A stretch of DNA of 64,000 bases, taken from NCBI RefSeq assembly GCF_003318275.1, contig NZ_QOCH01000009.1, positions 186,001-250,000 of the forward strand, read 5' to 3'. The notes beneath the pieces were generated by a model. That model was not told the DNA's origin. It did not search any database and was given only the letters and a program-made list of their open reading frames with translations. The DNA comes from Marinobacter sp. F3R11. Lineage in GTDB: Bacteria > Pseudomonadota > Gammaproteobacteria > Pseudomonadales > Oleiphilaceae. Shown here in pieces: positions 53,197 through 61,299 of the stretch (position 1 is the stretch's first letter; each line of letters begins with the position of its first letter). Position numbers and translations under genes: made by a program.

Positions 53197-53696
53197 AGGC
53201 TGTCCTCCTGACCACTGCCCCATGAAGAGACAAACTGATACAGCCAGTACAAAGACGCCATCAGAGCAAGAGAAATTCCGATAACGGCCAGCCATCGGGA
53301 TGGCCAGATCGCAAGCTCTGCAACGATTGCATCCACTGTTTCCTGCCGCTTCCAGCTGCGCACAGCCTGGAGATACAGACCATAAGAGAAGATGGCAAAA
53401 TAGACAGTTATTGCAACCATGCCTATACCATCAACCACCCGCCTGAAACGCCCCCGAAAAAACTGGGCAACCACATCAACCCGGATATGCACATCAGCTG
53501 CAGTACAGGAAAAAATACCTACAAACACTGCAGCCACCATGTAGTAATAGGTGACCACTTCCATGGTTCCCGGAATATGCATTCCGAACAGAAGCCTGAG
53601 CAATACTTCAGCCGTAACATGCACCACCATAAGTACCGTTACCGCTCCAACAGCTATTGCACCGCCATTACTGATTTTTTTCAGCCATGCACCCAT
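53193..53696 (-). CDS. TRAP transporter small permease (DctQ type), third system
   Basis: A 167-residue protein with four helices and the DctQ pattern (AEVLLRLLFGMHIPGTMEVVTYYYMVAAVFVG). GGAGG precedes the ATG. Unusually, two enzyme genes (MDR oxidoreductase, CoA-transferase) separate it from the binding-protein gene. The whole set still reads as one operon. Confidence 0.92.
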   Translation of the reverse strand: MGAWLKKISNGGAIAVGAVTVLMVVHVTAEVLLRLLFGMHIPGTMEVVTYYYMVAAVFVGIFSCTAADVHIRVDVVAQFFRGRFRRVVDGIGMVAITVYFAIFSYGLYLQAVRSWKRQETVDAIVAELAIWPSRWLAVIGISLALMASLYWLYQFVSSWGSGQEDSL

Positions 53697-53707
53697 AAAT
53701 GCCTCCG

Positions 53708-54706
53708 CTAACGAACCCTGAGAACCACCTTTCCTACCGAGCGGCGGCCAACGACGCAGGCAATCGCTTGCTTCGCATCCGCAAGGTCAAACATCTGGGG
53801 GGATCTCAGATTAAGGTTGCCGGCTGCGGCGGCTGAGAAAAGCCACTCCATTAAAGCACGCATCTGAGGGACAAACTCCTGACGACGATCGGTCTTTCCC
53901 CAGCCGATATACTCGGAAAAGTTCACTCCGTGCAGGCTGACATTTTTAACAAGAAGCAGGTTCACAGGCGCCTGAGGGATCAGGCCACTGGCAAAGCCCA
54001 GAGAAAGAATGCTGCCACCGTTTGCAGTACAGCGGATGAGGCTCTCAAAATCAGCCCCCCCCACGGGGTCGAACACCACATCCACGCCCTGCCCTGCGGT
54101 TTCGGCACGGACGGTCTCCAGCAGATTCTGAGATTTATAATCAATGAGTATGTCTGCCCCGGCCAGGCGGGCTGCCTCCAGTTTAAGTCCAGAACTGGCT
54201 GCTGCAATAACCGTCGCTCCTTTTTGTTTAGCGACTTCGACAGCCGCCAGACCAAGAGCCCCACCCGCCCCACAGACCAGTACCCTCTGTCCATCCTTTA
54301 CACCACCACGCTCCAATGCAGTTGCCGCTGTACCATAAGACAGGGGGATTCCAACAGCCCGCTCCAGCGAAACATTGTCTGGAACCGGATAGACCGTTGC
54401 GGCGTCTATTACAACTTCCTCGGCAAACCCTCCTGCATCGACAATTGCCGCCACCCGACTACCGGTACTCAAACGTTCAACGCCCGGGCCACATTCAATG
54501 ATTTCCCCGGAGACCTCGGTACCCGGAATGAACGGTAACGTCATCTTCCGCTGATAACGGCCGGCGACCATCAAAGAAATAGCATAGCCGACGCTTGCAT
54601 AGTCAACCTTGATCCGCACACAACCTGGCGCAATGTCCGGCCGGGGAACGTCAACCATCGTCAAGTCTTCAAAACTCGTGAACTGGTCACACAAAATCGC
54701 TTTCAT
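53708..54706 (-). CDS. MDR-family zinc-independent oxidoreductase (quinone/enoyl-CoA reductase type)
   Basis: A 332-residue medium-chain dehydrogenase with a Rossmann motif VLVCGAGGALGLAAVEVA (about residues 145-160) and the family start MKAILCDQFTSFEDLTMVDVPRP. It lacks the structural-zinc cysteine cluster, so it is of the NADPH:quinone or acrylyl-CoA reductase type. The ATG at 54704-54706 has AAGGAGG upstream. Between a CoA-transferase and a TRAP permease it probably reduces an alpha,beta-unsaturated acyl-CoA made from the imported acid. Confidence 0.9.
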   Translation of the reverse strand: MKAILCDQFTSFEDLTMVDVPRPDIAPGCVRIKVDYASVGYAISLMVAGRYQRKMTLPFIPGTEVSGEIIECGPGVERLSTGSRVAAIVDAGGFAEEVVIDAATVYPVPDNVSLERAVGIPLSYGTAATALERGGVKDGQRVLVCGAGGALGLAAVEVAKQKGATVIAAASSGLKLEAARLAGADILIDYKSQNLLETVRAETAGQGVDVVFDPVGGADFESLIRCTANGGSILSLGFASGLIPQAPVNLLLVKNVSLHGVNFSEYIGWGKTDRRQEFVPQMRALMEWLFSAAAAGNLNLRSPQMFDLADAKQAIACVVGRRSVGKVVLRVR

Positions 54707-54719
54707 GGAGCCCTCCTTA

Positions 54720-55928
54720 TTAATTGTTGTCATTTGAAGTCGGGGCCTGAATACAGGCCTTCGATTGGACCAGCGAAGTAATTTTCTCTTCGTCGTAACC
54801 AGCCTCACGCAGTACTTCATACGTATGTTCCCCCAGGTCGGGGGCAGGCTTCAGGTTCTCTGTGACGGGTTCCGCGCCTGGAAATCTAGGCAGTGGAATC
54901 TTGCCAAATGCCTTGTGACTGACTTCTGGCATTAAGTCGAGAGACTGGACCTGGGGATCGCAAAGCAAATCGGCGTAACTGTTCAACGGGCCGCAGAGCA
55001 CACCAGCCTCGTTGAGACGATCAATCCAGTAAAGTCTTGGGCGGGAAACAAACACTTCTGCCATCATTCGGTGAATTTCAGCAGCATGAACCTGGCGGGA
55101 TTCATTGTCGGCAAATCGCGAATCATGCTGCCACTCCGGATGCCCGAGCACCTCTGCGAGAGCATAAAACATCCCATCCCGGAGGCAGGCCACGGATATT
55201 GCGCCATCGCTCGCATCAAAGGTGCCCGATGGCACAGTCACATGAGCACTGCGCTGGCCATCCTGCAAAAAAGACTCGATTATCGGCATTGCCTGGAAGG
55301 CGGAAGCCCCCGCCAGCAAAGACAGGTCCAGATGTCGCCCTTCACCGGTCAACTTTTGCTGGTACAGCGCAGCAGAAAGGGCGTATCCGGCATAAAGCCC
55401 CGTAATCATGTCCACTGCCAGCATTCCAACGCGCTGCGGCTGACCGTCAGCACCGGAATTCATGGACGACATACCGGTAATTCCCTGCAGAATGCTGTCA
55501 GACCCGGGCCTTCCAGCGTAGGGGCCTAACCGGCCAAAACCACTGATGGAGCCCAGGATAATTCCCGGGCGGAGTTCATTTAACACCTCAAAACCAAGGC
55601 CCAGTTTGTCCATCACCCCTGGCCGGAAGCTTTCCATAACCAGATCAGACTGGGTTGCGAGTTGTTTCAATACCTCAACGCCCTCTTCCGTTCGGGCGTC
55701 AATACATATCGAGCGTTTGTTCCAGTTAGCCGAAACACTCAAAGCGCTGTGGCCCTGCTTCCGAAGCCCCATCAGTCGCCCCCAGTCTCCTTGCGGAGGC
55801 TCCACTTTCAAAACGCTGGCCCCCATCATGGCCAGCATCTGAGTTGCATAGGGGCCAGCAAGCCCCTGACTTACATCCAGTACCCGGATACCACGGAACG
55901 GCATCAGCTCAGGCGTTTTGTTACTCAT
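54720..55928 (-). CDS. CaiB/BaiF-family CoA-transferase
   Basis: A 402-residue class III CoA-transferase (GIRVLDVSQGLAGPYATQMLAMMGASVLKVEPPQGD, NWNKRSICIDARTEEG, catalytic aspartate near GRPGSDSILQGITG). It should attach CoA to the acid imported by the flanking TRAP system. AAGGTGAG precedes the ATG. It is followed 13 bp later by the MDR oxidoreductase gene. The donor CoA ester is unknown. Confidence 0.9.
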   Translation of the reverse strand: MSNKTPELMPFRGIRVLDVSQGLAGPYATQMLAMMGASVLKVEPPQGDWGRLMGLRKQGHSALSVSANWNKRSICIDARTEEGVEVLKQLATQSDLVMESFRPGVMDKLGLGFEVLNELRPGIILGSISGFGRLGPYAGRPGSDSILQGITGMSSMNSGADGQPQRVGMLAVDMITGLYAGYALSAALYQQKLTGEGRHLDLSLLAGASAFQAMPIIESFLQDGQRSAHVTVPSGTFDASDGAISVACLRDGMFYALAEVLGHPEWQHDSRFADNESRQVHAAEIHRMMAEVFVSRPRLYWIDRLNEAGVLCGPLNSYADLLCDPQVQSLDLMPEVSHKAFGKIPLPRFPGAEPVTENLKPAPDLGEHTYEVLREAGYDEEKITSLVQSKACIQAPTSNDNN

Positions 55929-56003
55929 TGATCAGCTCACCTTGAATAGCGGGCTACGGACACCAGCCAACTGCTGGAACTCCGCGCCCGGGATGACATG
56001 GGT

Positions 56004-57125
56004 TCAGAAGGCTTTGTCGTATATTTCGCTTTTCAACAAAGCAGCGTACTGCGTCTCCGTGATATCCGGGTCCGTCAGCAATTTCTCCCATTTTTCAAGA
56101 TTGGCTATGAAGTTCGTAACAATCTGATCCGCGTCCTTAACGCCACGGCCGGATGCTGTCGTGGCCGCCCTTTCTACCTGGGCCTGCATGAAGGCTTCAC
56201 GTACATTTTTCATTTCATCGGATACCGCAACAAAACGAATACCCTGGCCACCGGCGGCCTTGCGCACCTCGGTTTCTTCTTTCTGATACTCGAAAATGGT
56301 TCTGGCAACACCTACAGGAGTGGCTTCGATAATTGCCTGTCGCTCGGAATCTGAAAGATCCTGCCAGACAGAATCACGGATATTGAGTAATGAACCACCA
56401 AGGAAAGCCCCCATCGGCAGTTCAACAACACTGCTGGCAACTTCGTTCAGGGACAGTGACTTCAGCCAGCTGGTAGCCCCTATCACACAGTCAAGCTGAC
56501 TGCGCTCCATCGCTTCATAAGACTCGTTATTGGGGATGTTGACCGGAATGCCGCCGATCTGAGTAACCCAGCGGCCGATTTCCTCTCCGGCAACCCGCAT
56601 TCGCATTCCGTCAGGCTCAAACCCGGATGCAAATTCGTTCTTACAGATGGCCTGGTAGGGGGGCGTGGCGTAACTGGCGAGAAAGCGGACATCGTGCTCC
56701 TCCAGCTCCTCGAGGCATTGAGGGCAACCAGTGAGAACCGTGTCGATACTCGCCGCCGTAGCGACCAGCGAGTTCTGGTTCCAGAATGAAAGATCGCTGA
56801 TTGTCGTGTTCGCCGGTATGGCCGTCGGGTAATACACGGTCACCAGAAAGCCACCATCGATCATTCCGTCACGAACCGCAGATAACATTTCCTTGCCTGA
56901 TGCAGCCGCTCCTGAGGGGAAAAACTTGAATTCAATACTACCGTCCGTGCGCTTTTCCACCTCTTCAAGAAATGTGGCTATCCCTACACTGGTAGGGTGC
57001 TGGGGCGGCAGGTAACTACCATAAGTGAGATCGCGTGCCAGGACACCAGAAGAAGCGAGGGAACCAGCCACCAGCAGGCAGCCCGCGCTCATAGATACAA
57101 ACAGACCAGGACTCTTTTTTAACAT
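56004..57125 (-). CDS. TRAP transporter solute-binding protein (DctP type), third system
   Basis: A 373-residue periplasmic protein with a signal peptide to about residue 30 (SSGVLARDLTYG). The ligand-binding region is around MRMRVAGEEIGRWVTQIGGIPVNIPNNESYEAMERSQLDC. It carries CPQC and a later cysteine (PYQAICKNEF), aligned with CKGC and PYKLLC of the binding protein at 5965-7068. The ATG at 57123-57125 has GGAG upstream. It diverges from the IclR gene. Confidence 0.92.
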   Translation of the reverse strand: MLKKSPGLFVSMSAGCLLVAGSLASSGVLARDLTYGSYLPPQHPTSVGIATFLEEVEKRTDGSIEFKFFPSGAAASGKEMLSAVRDGMIDGGFLVTVYYPTAIPANTTISDLSFWNQNSLVATAASIDTVLTGCPQCLEELEEHDVRFLASYATPPYQAICKNEFASGFEPDGMRMRVAGEEIGRWVTQIGGIPVNIPNNESYEAMERSQLDCVIGATSWLKSLSLNEVASSVVELPMGAFLGGSLLNIRDSVWQDLSDSERQAIIEATPVGVARTIFEYQKEETEVRKAAGGQGIRFVAVSDEMKNVREAFMQAQVERAATTASGRGVKDADQIVTNFIANLEKWEKLLTDPDITETQYAALLKSEIYDKAF

Positions 57126-57151
57126 TGTAGTTATCTCCAGTTTCCGGGATT

Positions 57152-57185
57152 GCACAGCGACTTACTTGTTATTTGTTCGCTGTGC
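57152..57185. promoter_or_regulatory. 9-bp inverted repeat in the IclR/TRAP divergent region
   Basis: GCACAGCGA (57152-57160) and TCGCTGTGC (57177-57185) are perfect inverted repeats with a 16-nt spacer. They lie 27 bp upstream of the binding-protein start, in the position expected for an activator or repressor site. Confidence 0.5.
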
Positions 57186-57193
57186 GCACATAA

Positions 57194-57210
57194 TGTTCTC
57201 CATGAGAACA
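57194..57210. promoter_or_regulatory. Perfect palindrome, candidate IclR operator
   Basis: TGTTCTC-CAT-GAGAACA is a perfect 7+3+7 palindrome in the 143-bp divergent region. Its form resembles the short dyads bound by IclR-family proteins. The IclR gene starts at 57269. Confidence 0.62.
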
Positions 57211-57268
57211 AGTGAAGAAAAGACTATATGTCTGCCAGTGTCAAAATAATTTTTGGGGAGAGACAAGG

Positions 57269-58051
57269 ATGACCCTGCAACAAGAAAGAGATCAAAATCT
57301 TATAGTTCAATCATTTATAAGAGGTCTGGAGGTAATAAGAACTTTTGGGGAAGGTGCAACGACACTATCACTTTCTGAGGTTGCCACCCGGGCTGCCATA
57401 TCCCGGGCCAGTGCACGCAGGCTGCTGCATACCCTTTGTGACCAGGGTTATGCGTGTACAGATGGAAAACTGTTCTGGCTGACTCCCCGCATTCTGGAGC
57501 TGGGTTTCTCCTACCTGTCCTCCATGGAGATCTGGTCATTCGCACAGACCTACATGGAAGAGCTGGTACAACGAGTTCACGAATCCTGCTCGATCGCAGT
57601 GCTCGACGGATATGACATCTACTACGTAATGCGTGTTCCGACCCGAAAACTGCTCAAAAGTACGCTGAACATAGGCTCATCGCTTCCGGCCCATGTGGTT
57701 TCCCTTGGCCGGATACAGCTTGCTGAGCTTCCGGATGAAGAACTCAACCATTTCCTTGAGACTGCCAGCATCGAGCAATACACGAGATTTACCGTCACGG
57801 ATAAAGACAGGTTACGCCAGATTATCCGGGAAGATGGGGCCAAAGGCTGGTCGGTAGTTGACCGGGAGCTGGAAGAAGGTATGTGTGGCATATCCGTCCC
57901 CATCCACAATCCGCAAAGCAAAACAATCGCAGCCATAAATATCACTCTTCCCCCAAGCAAGGCTGCAGAACCAGGCGTGCTGGATTACTTGCTGGACCAG
58001 CTTCGGGAAACCGCCAACCAGATTCACTGCGAACTTGCCCGGCGCCAATAA
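57269..58051 (+). CDS. IclR-family regulator of the third TRAP operon
   Basis: A 260-residue regulator with an N-terminal winged helix-turn-helix (TLSLSEVATRAAISRASARRLLHTLCDQGYA) and the IclR effector domain (SLGRIQLAELPDEELNHFLE and the late GMCGISVPIHNPQSKTIAAINI segment). The ATG at 57269 follows GGGGAGAGAC; the 57212 start is weaker. It resembles PcaR/PobR-type members. It diverges from the TRAP/CoA-transferase/oxidoreductase operon and is its likely regulator. Confidence 0.9.
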   Translation: MTLQQERDQNLIVQSFIRGLEVIRTFGEGATTLSLSEVATRAAISRASARRLLHTLCDQGYACTDGKLFWLTPRILELGFSYLSSMEIWSFAQTYMEELVQRVHESCSIAVLDGYDIYYVMRVPTRKLLKSTLNIGSSLPAHVVSLGRIQLAELPDEELNHFLETASIEQYTRFTVTDKDRLRQIIREDGAKGWSVVDRELEEGMCGISVPIHNPQSKTIAAINITLPPSKAAEPGVLDYLLDQLRETANQIHCELARRQ

Positions 58052-58176
58052 AATCCAGACGCACCCATCCTATACATCATAGGCATAGCTCTGATAAAAA
58101 ATATGCTTTTCTCTGTGGCGCGCTATCTTGGTAACGTGTACGTAATAACAACTTCAAGCGCCCATCGGAGAACTCT

Positions 58177-58860
58177 ATGGTTTTGTCCAAACCCACCATG
58201 TCCCTGATCGATGCAATTACGTCAAGGCGCTCCATCCGGGGCTTTTTGCCCGATCAGGTGCCGCAGGAAGTCATGCAGCATGTATTTGAAATTGCCCAAC
58301 AGACTCCCTCAAACTGCAACACCCAGCCATGGAAGGTGTTTGTCGCTTCTGGCGAGGTCAAGGACCGCCTGCGCGACCAGTTTGTTGAACGATTAGAACA
58401 GGGCGTGCCGGGTCAGCCGGATTATCCCTATGTTTCCCGCTGGGAAGGAGAATACCGCCAACGCCAGGTAGATTGTGCTGTTGCGCTCTATAACGAAATG
58501 GGCATTGCCCGCGATGACAAAGTGGGACGCCACCGGGCCATCCGCCGCAACTTCGAACTCTTCGACGCGCCGCATATTGTTTTTCTGGGAATGAACCGTG
58601 ACTTTGGCGCAACTATCTCGCTGGACGTGGGCATGTATGCCCAGACGCTCATGCTTACCATGCACGCATTTGGCATCAGTTCATGCGCTATGGGCAGCAT
58701 GCGGGCATACCCGGATCTGGTACGGGAAGCATTCGGGCTCGGCGAGGATACCGGCATCCTGCTGGGTATCAGTTTTGGTTACGAAGACCCTGATGTTGAT
58801 GCCAACAGAACGCGAACAGTACGCGAGCCCCTGAGCAACGCTGTCATTTTCAAAGGCTGA
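58177..58860 (+). CDS. Nitroreductase-family FMN oxidoreductase
   Basis: A 227-residue nitroreductase with the FMN-binding start TSRRSIRGFLPDQVPQEVMQHVFEIAQQTPSNCNTQPWKVFV and a later MLTMHAFGISSCAMGS stretch. The family reduces nitro groups, quinones or flavins with NAD(P)H as a dimer. GGAG precedes the ATG at ten bases. A hairpin terminator follows. Together with the nitronate-monooxygenase-like gene downstream it may hint at nitro compound handling, but this is speculative. Confidence 0.88.
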   Translation: MVLSKPTMSLIDAITSRRSIRGFLPDQVPQEVMQHVFEIAQQTPSNCNTQPWKVFVASGEVKDRLRDQFVERLEQGVPGQPDYPYVSRWEGEYRQRQVDCAVALYNEMGIARDDKVGRHRAIRRNFELFDAPHIVFLGMNRDFGATISLDVGMYAQTLMLTMHAFGISSCAMGSMRAYPDLVREAFGLGEDTGILLGISFGYEDPDVDANRTRTVREPLSNAVIFKG

Positions 58861-58873
58861 CAATCTACTGAAA

Positions 58874-58892
58874 AGCCCGGTCCCGCCGGGCT
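58874..58892 (+). terminator. Likely terminator after the nitroreductase gene
   Basis: AGCCCGG and CCGGGCT form a 7-bp stem around TCCCG, 13 bp after the nitroreductase stop codon, followed by ATTTCT. The T-tract is short, so efficiency is uncertain. Confidence 0.6.
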
Positions 58893-58935
58893 ATTTCTGG
58901 CAATAACAATAAGCAAGCTATCTGGAGCCTGTACT

Positions 58936-60117
58936 GTGGACATCACGTTTTCATCAGACGACCTGAAATTTCGGGATGAGGTCCGGTTATTTTTTGCCAA
59001 TGCAGCACCGGAGGCCTCCCAACAACTGATCAATAATCCCGGTACCTATAAGCAGGGGGTCATCCAATGGCAGAAAAAACTCTTCGCTCAGGGCTGGGTA
59101 GCTCCTTTCTGGCCTCGTGAACATGGCGGTGCCGGCTGGTCCGCAACCCAGTCATACATTTATGAATGTGAGAGGGTTATTGCCCAGGCCCCGGATGTGG
59201 TGCCTTTCGGGCTGAAAATGGTTGGTCCGGTTATTTATACCTATGGCAACAGTGAGCAGAAAGCACGCTTCCTCCCGGGTATTCTGAATGGCTCTGACTG
59301 GTGGTGTCAGGGCTACTCTGAACCAGGCGCTGGCTCTGATCTCGCAGCACTGAAAACCCGTGCTGACAGGGATGGCGACGATTACGTCGTTAACGGTTCA
59401 AAAATCTGGACGACTTACGCCCAGTACGCTGACTGGATTTTCTGTCTGGTCCGTACAGATAACTCCGGTAAACCCCAGCAGGGAATCACCTTCCTGCTGA
59501 TCGACATGAAAACACCAGGCATCACCGTATCACCCATTCCCAGCATCAACGGTGTGGACTCGCTCAATGAAGTCCACTTTGAAAATGTTCGCGTCCCCCG
59601 AAGTAACCGCATTGGTGAAGAGGGCCAGGGCTGGACCTATGCAAAATCTCTGCTGGCTCATGAGCGTACGGCTATAGCCCGCGTTGCCGATTCCAAGAGC
59701 CGGCTCGACAGATTGCGCAAGTTTGCTTCCTGCGAACTCCAGGGCGGACGTCCCATGATCCAGGACGAAGAATTTCGCGCCCGTTTCACAACTATCGAAG
59801 CAGAACTGATGGCCCTCGAATACATGGAGCTTCGGGTACTTGCCGCCATGGCAAGTAACCGCAGCCCCGGAGCCGAATCTTCTTTGCTCAAGATCCGAGG
59901 CACCGAGATTCAGCAAGCTCTCCATGAGCTGACCATCGAGCTGGCAGGCCTTTATGGTTGCATGATTGCCGATAACGACACTTCGTCAGCTGATATAGGA
60001 CACAGCTTTGGTGATCAGGCACGCAAAGACTTTATGTACGGTCGGGCAGCGACAATTTTCGGGGGATCCAACGAGATCCAGAAAAATATTATCGCCAAGC
60101 GAGTACTCGGCCTCTGA
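58936..60117 (+). CDS. Acyl-CoA dehydrogenase, first of a pair
   Basis: A 393-residue acyl-CoA dehydrogenase with YSEPGAGSDLAALKTRA and IWTTYAQYAD. The C-terminus is RAATIFGGSNEIQKNIIAKRVLGL, with glycine in place of the YEGT glutamate. The GTG start has GGAG eight bases upstream. It is followed 39 bp later by another acyl-CoA dehydrogenase. Such adjacent pairs form heteromers in steroid side-chain degradation, so a bulky substrate is possible, but this is an inference. Confidence 0.92.
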   Translation: MDITFSSDDLKFRDEVRLFFANAAPEASQQLINNPGTYKQGVIQWQKKLFAQGWVAPFWPREHGGAGWSATQSYIYECERVIAQAPDVVPFGLKMVGPVIYTYGNSEQKARFLPGILNGSDWWCQGYSEPGAGSDLAALKTRADRDGDDYVVNGSKIWTTYAQYADWIFCLVRTDNSGKPQQGITFLLIDMKTPGITVSPIPSINGVDSLNEVHFENVRVPRSNRIGEEGQGWTYAKSLLAHERTAIARVADSKSRLDRLRKFASCELQGGRPMIQDEEFRARFTTIEAELMALEYMELRVLAAMASNRSPGAESSLLKIRGTEIQQALHELTIELAGLYGCMIADNDTSSADIGHSFGDQARKDFMYGRAATIFGGSNEIQKNIIAKRVLGL

Positions 60118-60156
60118 TCGCAGTCAGCGGCGGATTATCAATAAAAGGATTGGGCT

Positions 60157-61299
60157 GTGAATTTTTCTCTCACCGAAGAACAACAAATACTTCAGGACAG
60201 TGCTGCCCGCCTTGTCGGCCAGAGCTATCCGTTCGAGCGCAGGCAGCGGGATGTCAGCAGCGCCACTGGCTTCGACCCGGAGCTCTGGAAACAATTCGCA
60301 GATATGGGCTGGCTGGCAATACCCTTCCGGGAAGAAAACGGAGGGTTTGGTGGTGAAGCAACTGAGCTGATGCTGCTAATGGAAGAGATGGGCAAGGGCC
60401 TGGTGGCAGTACCCTATTTGGCCACGGTTTTGCTGTTTGGCAAACTGGTAGAAGCCGGAACCGAAGGCCCCCTGCGCGATGATCTGCTTACCCGACTGAT
60501 TGCAGGCCAGCTACAGGGTAGCGTCGCATACATGGAGCGCCAGGCGCGTTATACCCTCAACGATACCTGCACCCGCGCCAGCCAAACCCCTACAGGCTTC
60601 CGGTTGAGCGGGGAAAAAACCATGGCGTTCAATGGCCCTGCCGCCGACAAACTCATAGTCTCGGCCCGCACAGAGGGAGGCCAGCAGGATGAATGGGGAA
60701 TCAGCCTGTTCCTGGTGGATGCAACAGCACCCGGCCTGGAACTGACCAGCTACAGGCTGATGGATGGCCAGCGGGCTGCCAAGGTGCTGCTGAACGACGT
60801 TCAGGTTAAATCCGGGCAGCTGGTTGGTCAGGAAAACAAGGGGGCCGCTCTGTTACAAGGGGTCATCAACAACGCCCTGCCCGGGCTTTGCGCTGAAGCT
60901 CTTGGACTCATGACTCACCTGACCAATACCACCATCGAATACACCAAGGTCCGCAAGCAGTTCGCAGTACCTATCAGCTCCTTCCAGGCACTGCAGCATC
61001 GCATGGTGGATATGTTTACCGCCTGTGAGGAAACCCGCTCCCTTGTATATCGCTCAGTCTGTTCGGCTGACAAACCAGACTCTCAGGAACACCTCCGGAA
61101 TCTCCATGCACTGAAGGTAATTACTGGCCGCCGAGGAAAGCGGGTGGGCAATGATGCCATTCAACTACACGGTGGAATGGGCATTACCGACGAGCTGGAC
61201 GTGGGGCATTATGTCAAACACCTGATGGTACTCAACTCCCTGTTCGGAGACGCTGACTACCACCAGCAGCAACTGGCGACCCTGTCGCTATCTGTGTGA
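60157..61299 (+). CDS. Acyl-CoA dehydrogenase, second of a pair
   Basis: A 380-residue, more divergent acyl-CoA dehydrogenase. The middle domain (VAYMERQARYTL, KTMAFNGPAADKLIVSARTEGG) is degenerate compared with its neighbour, and the C-terminus has IQLHGGMGITDELDVGHYVKHLMVLNSLFGD without the YEGT motif. This matches the partner subunit of heteromeric enzymes. The GTG start has AGGATTGGG upstream. Its stop codon overlaps the start of the following permease gene (GTGA). Confidence 0.9.
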   Translation: MNFSLTEEQQILQDSAARLVGQSYPFERRQRDVSSATGFDPELWKQFADMGWLAIPFREENGGFGGEATELMLLMEEMGKGLVAVPYLATVLLFGKLVEAGTEGPLRDDLLTRLIAGQLQGSVAYMERQARYTLNDTCTRASQTPTGFRLSGEKTMAFNGPAADKLIVSARTEGGQQDEWGISLFLVDATAPGLELTSYRLMDGQRAAKVLLNDVQVKSGQLVGQENKGAALLQGVINNALPGLCAEALGLMTHLTNTTIEYTKVRKQFAVPISSFQALQHRMVDMFTACEETRSLVYRSVCSADKPDSQEHLRNLHALKVITGRRGKRVGNDAIQLHGGMGITDELDVGHYVKHLMVLNSLFGDADYHQQQLATLSLSV

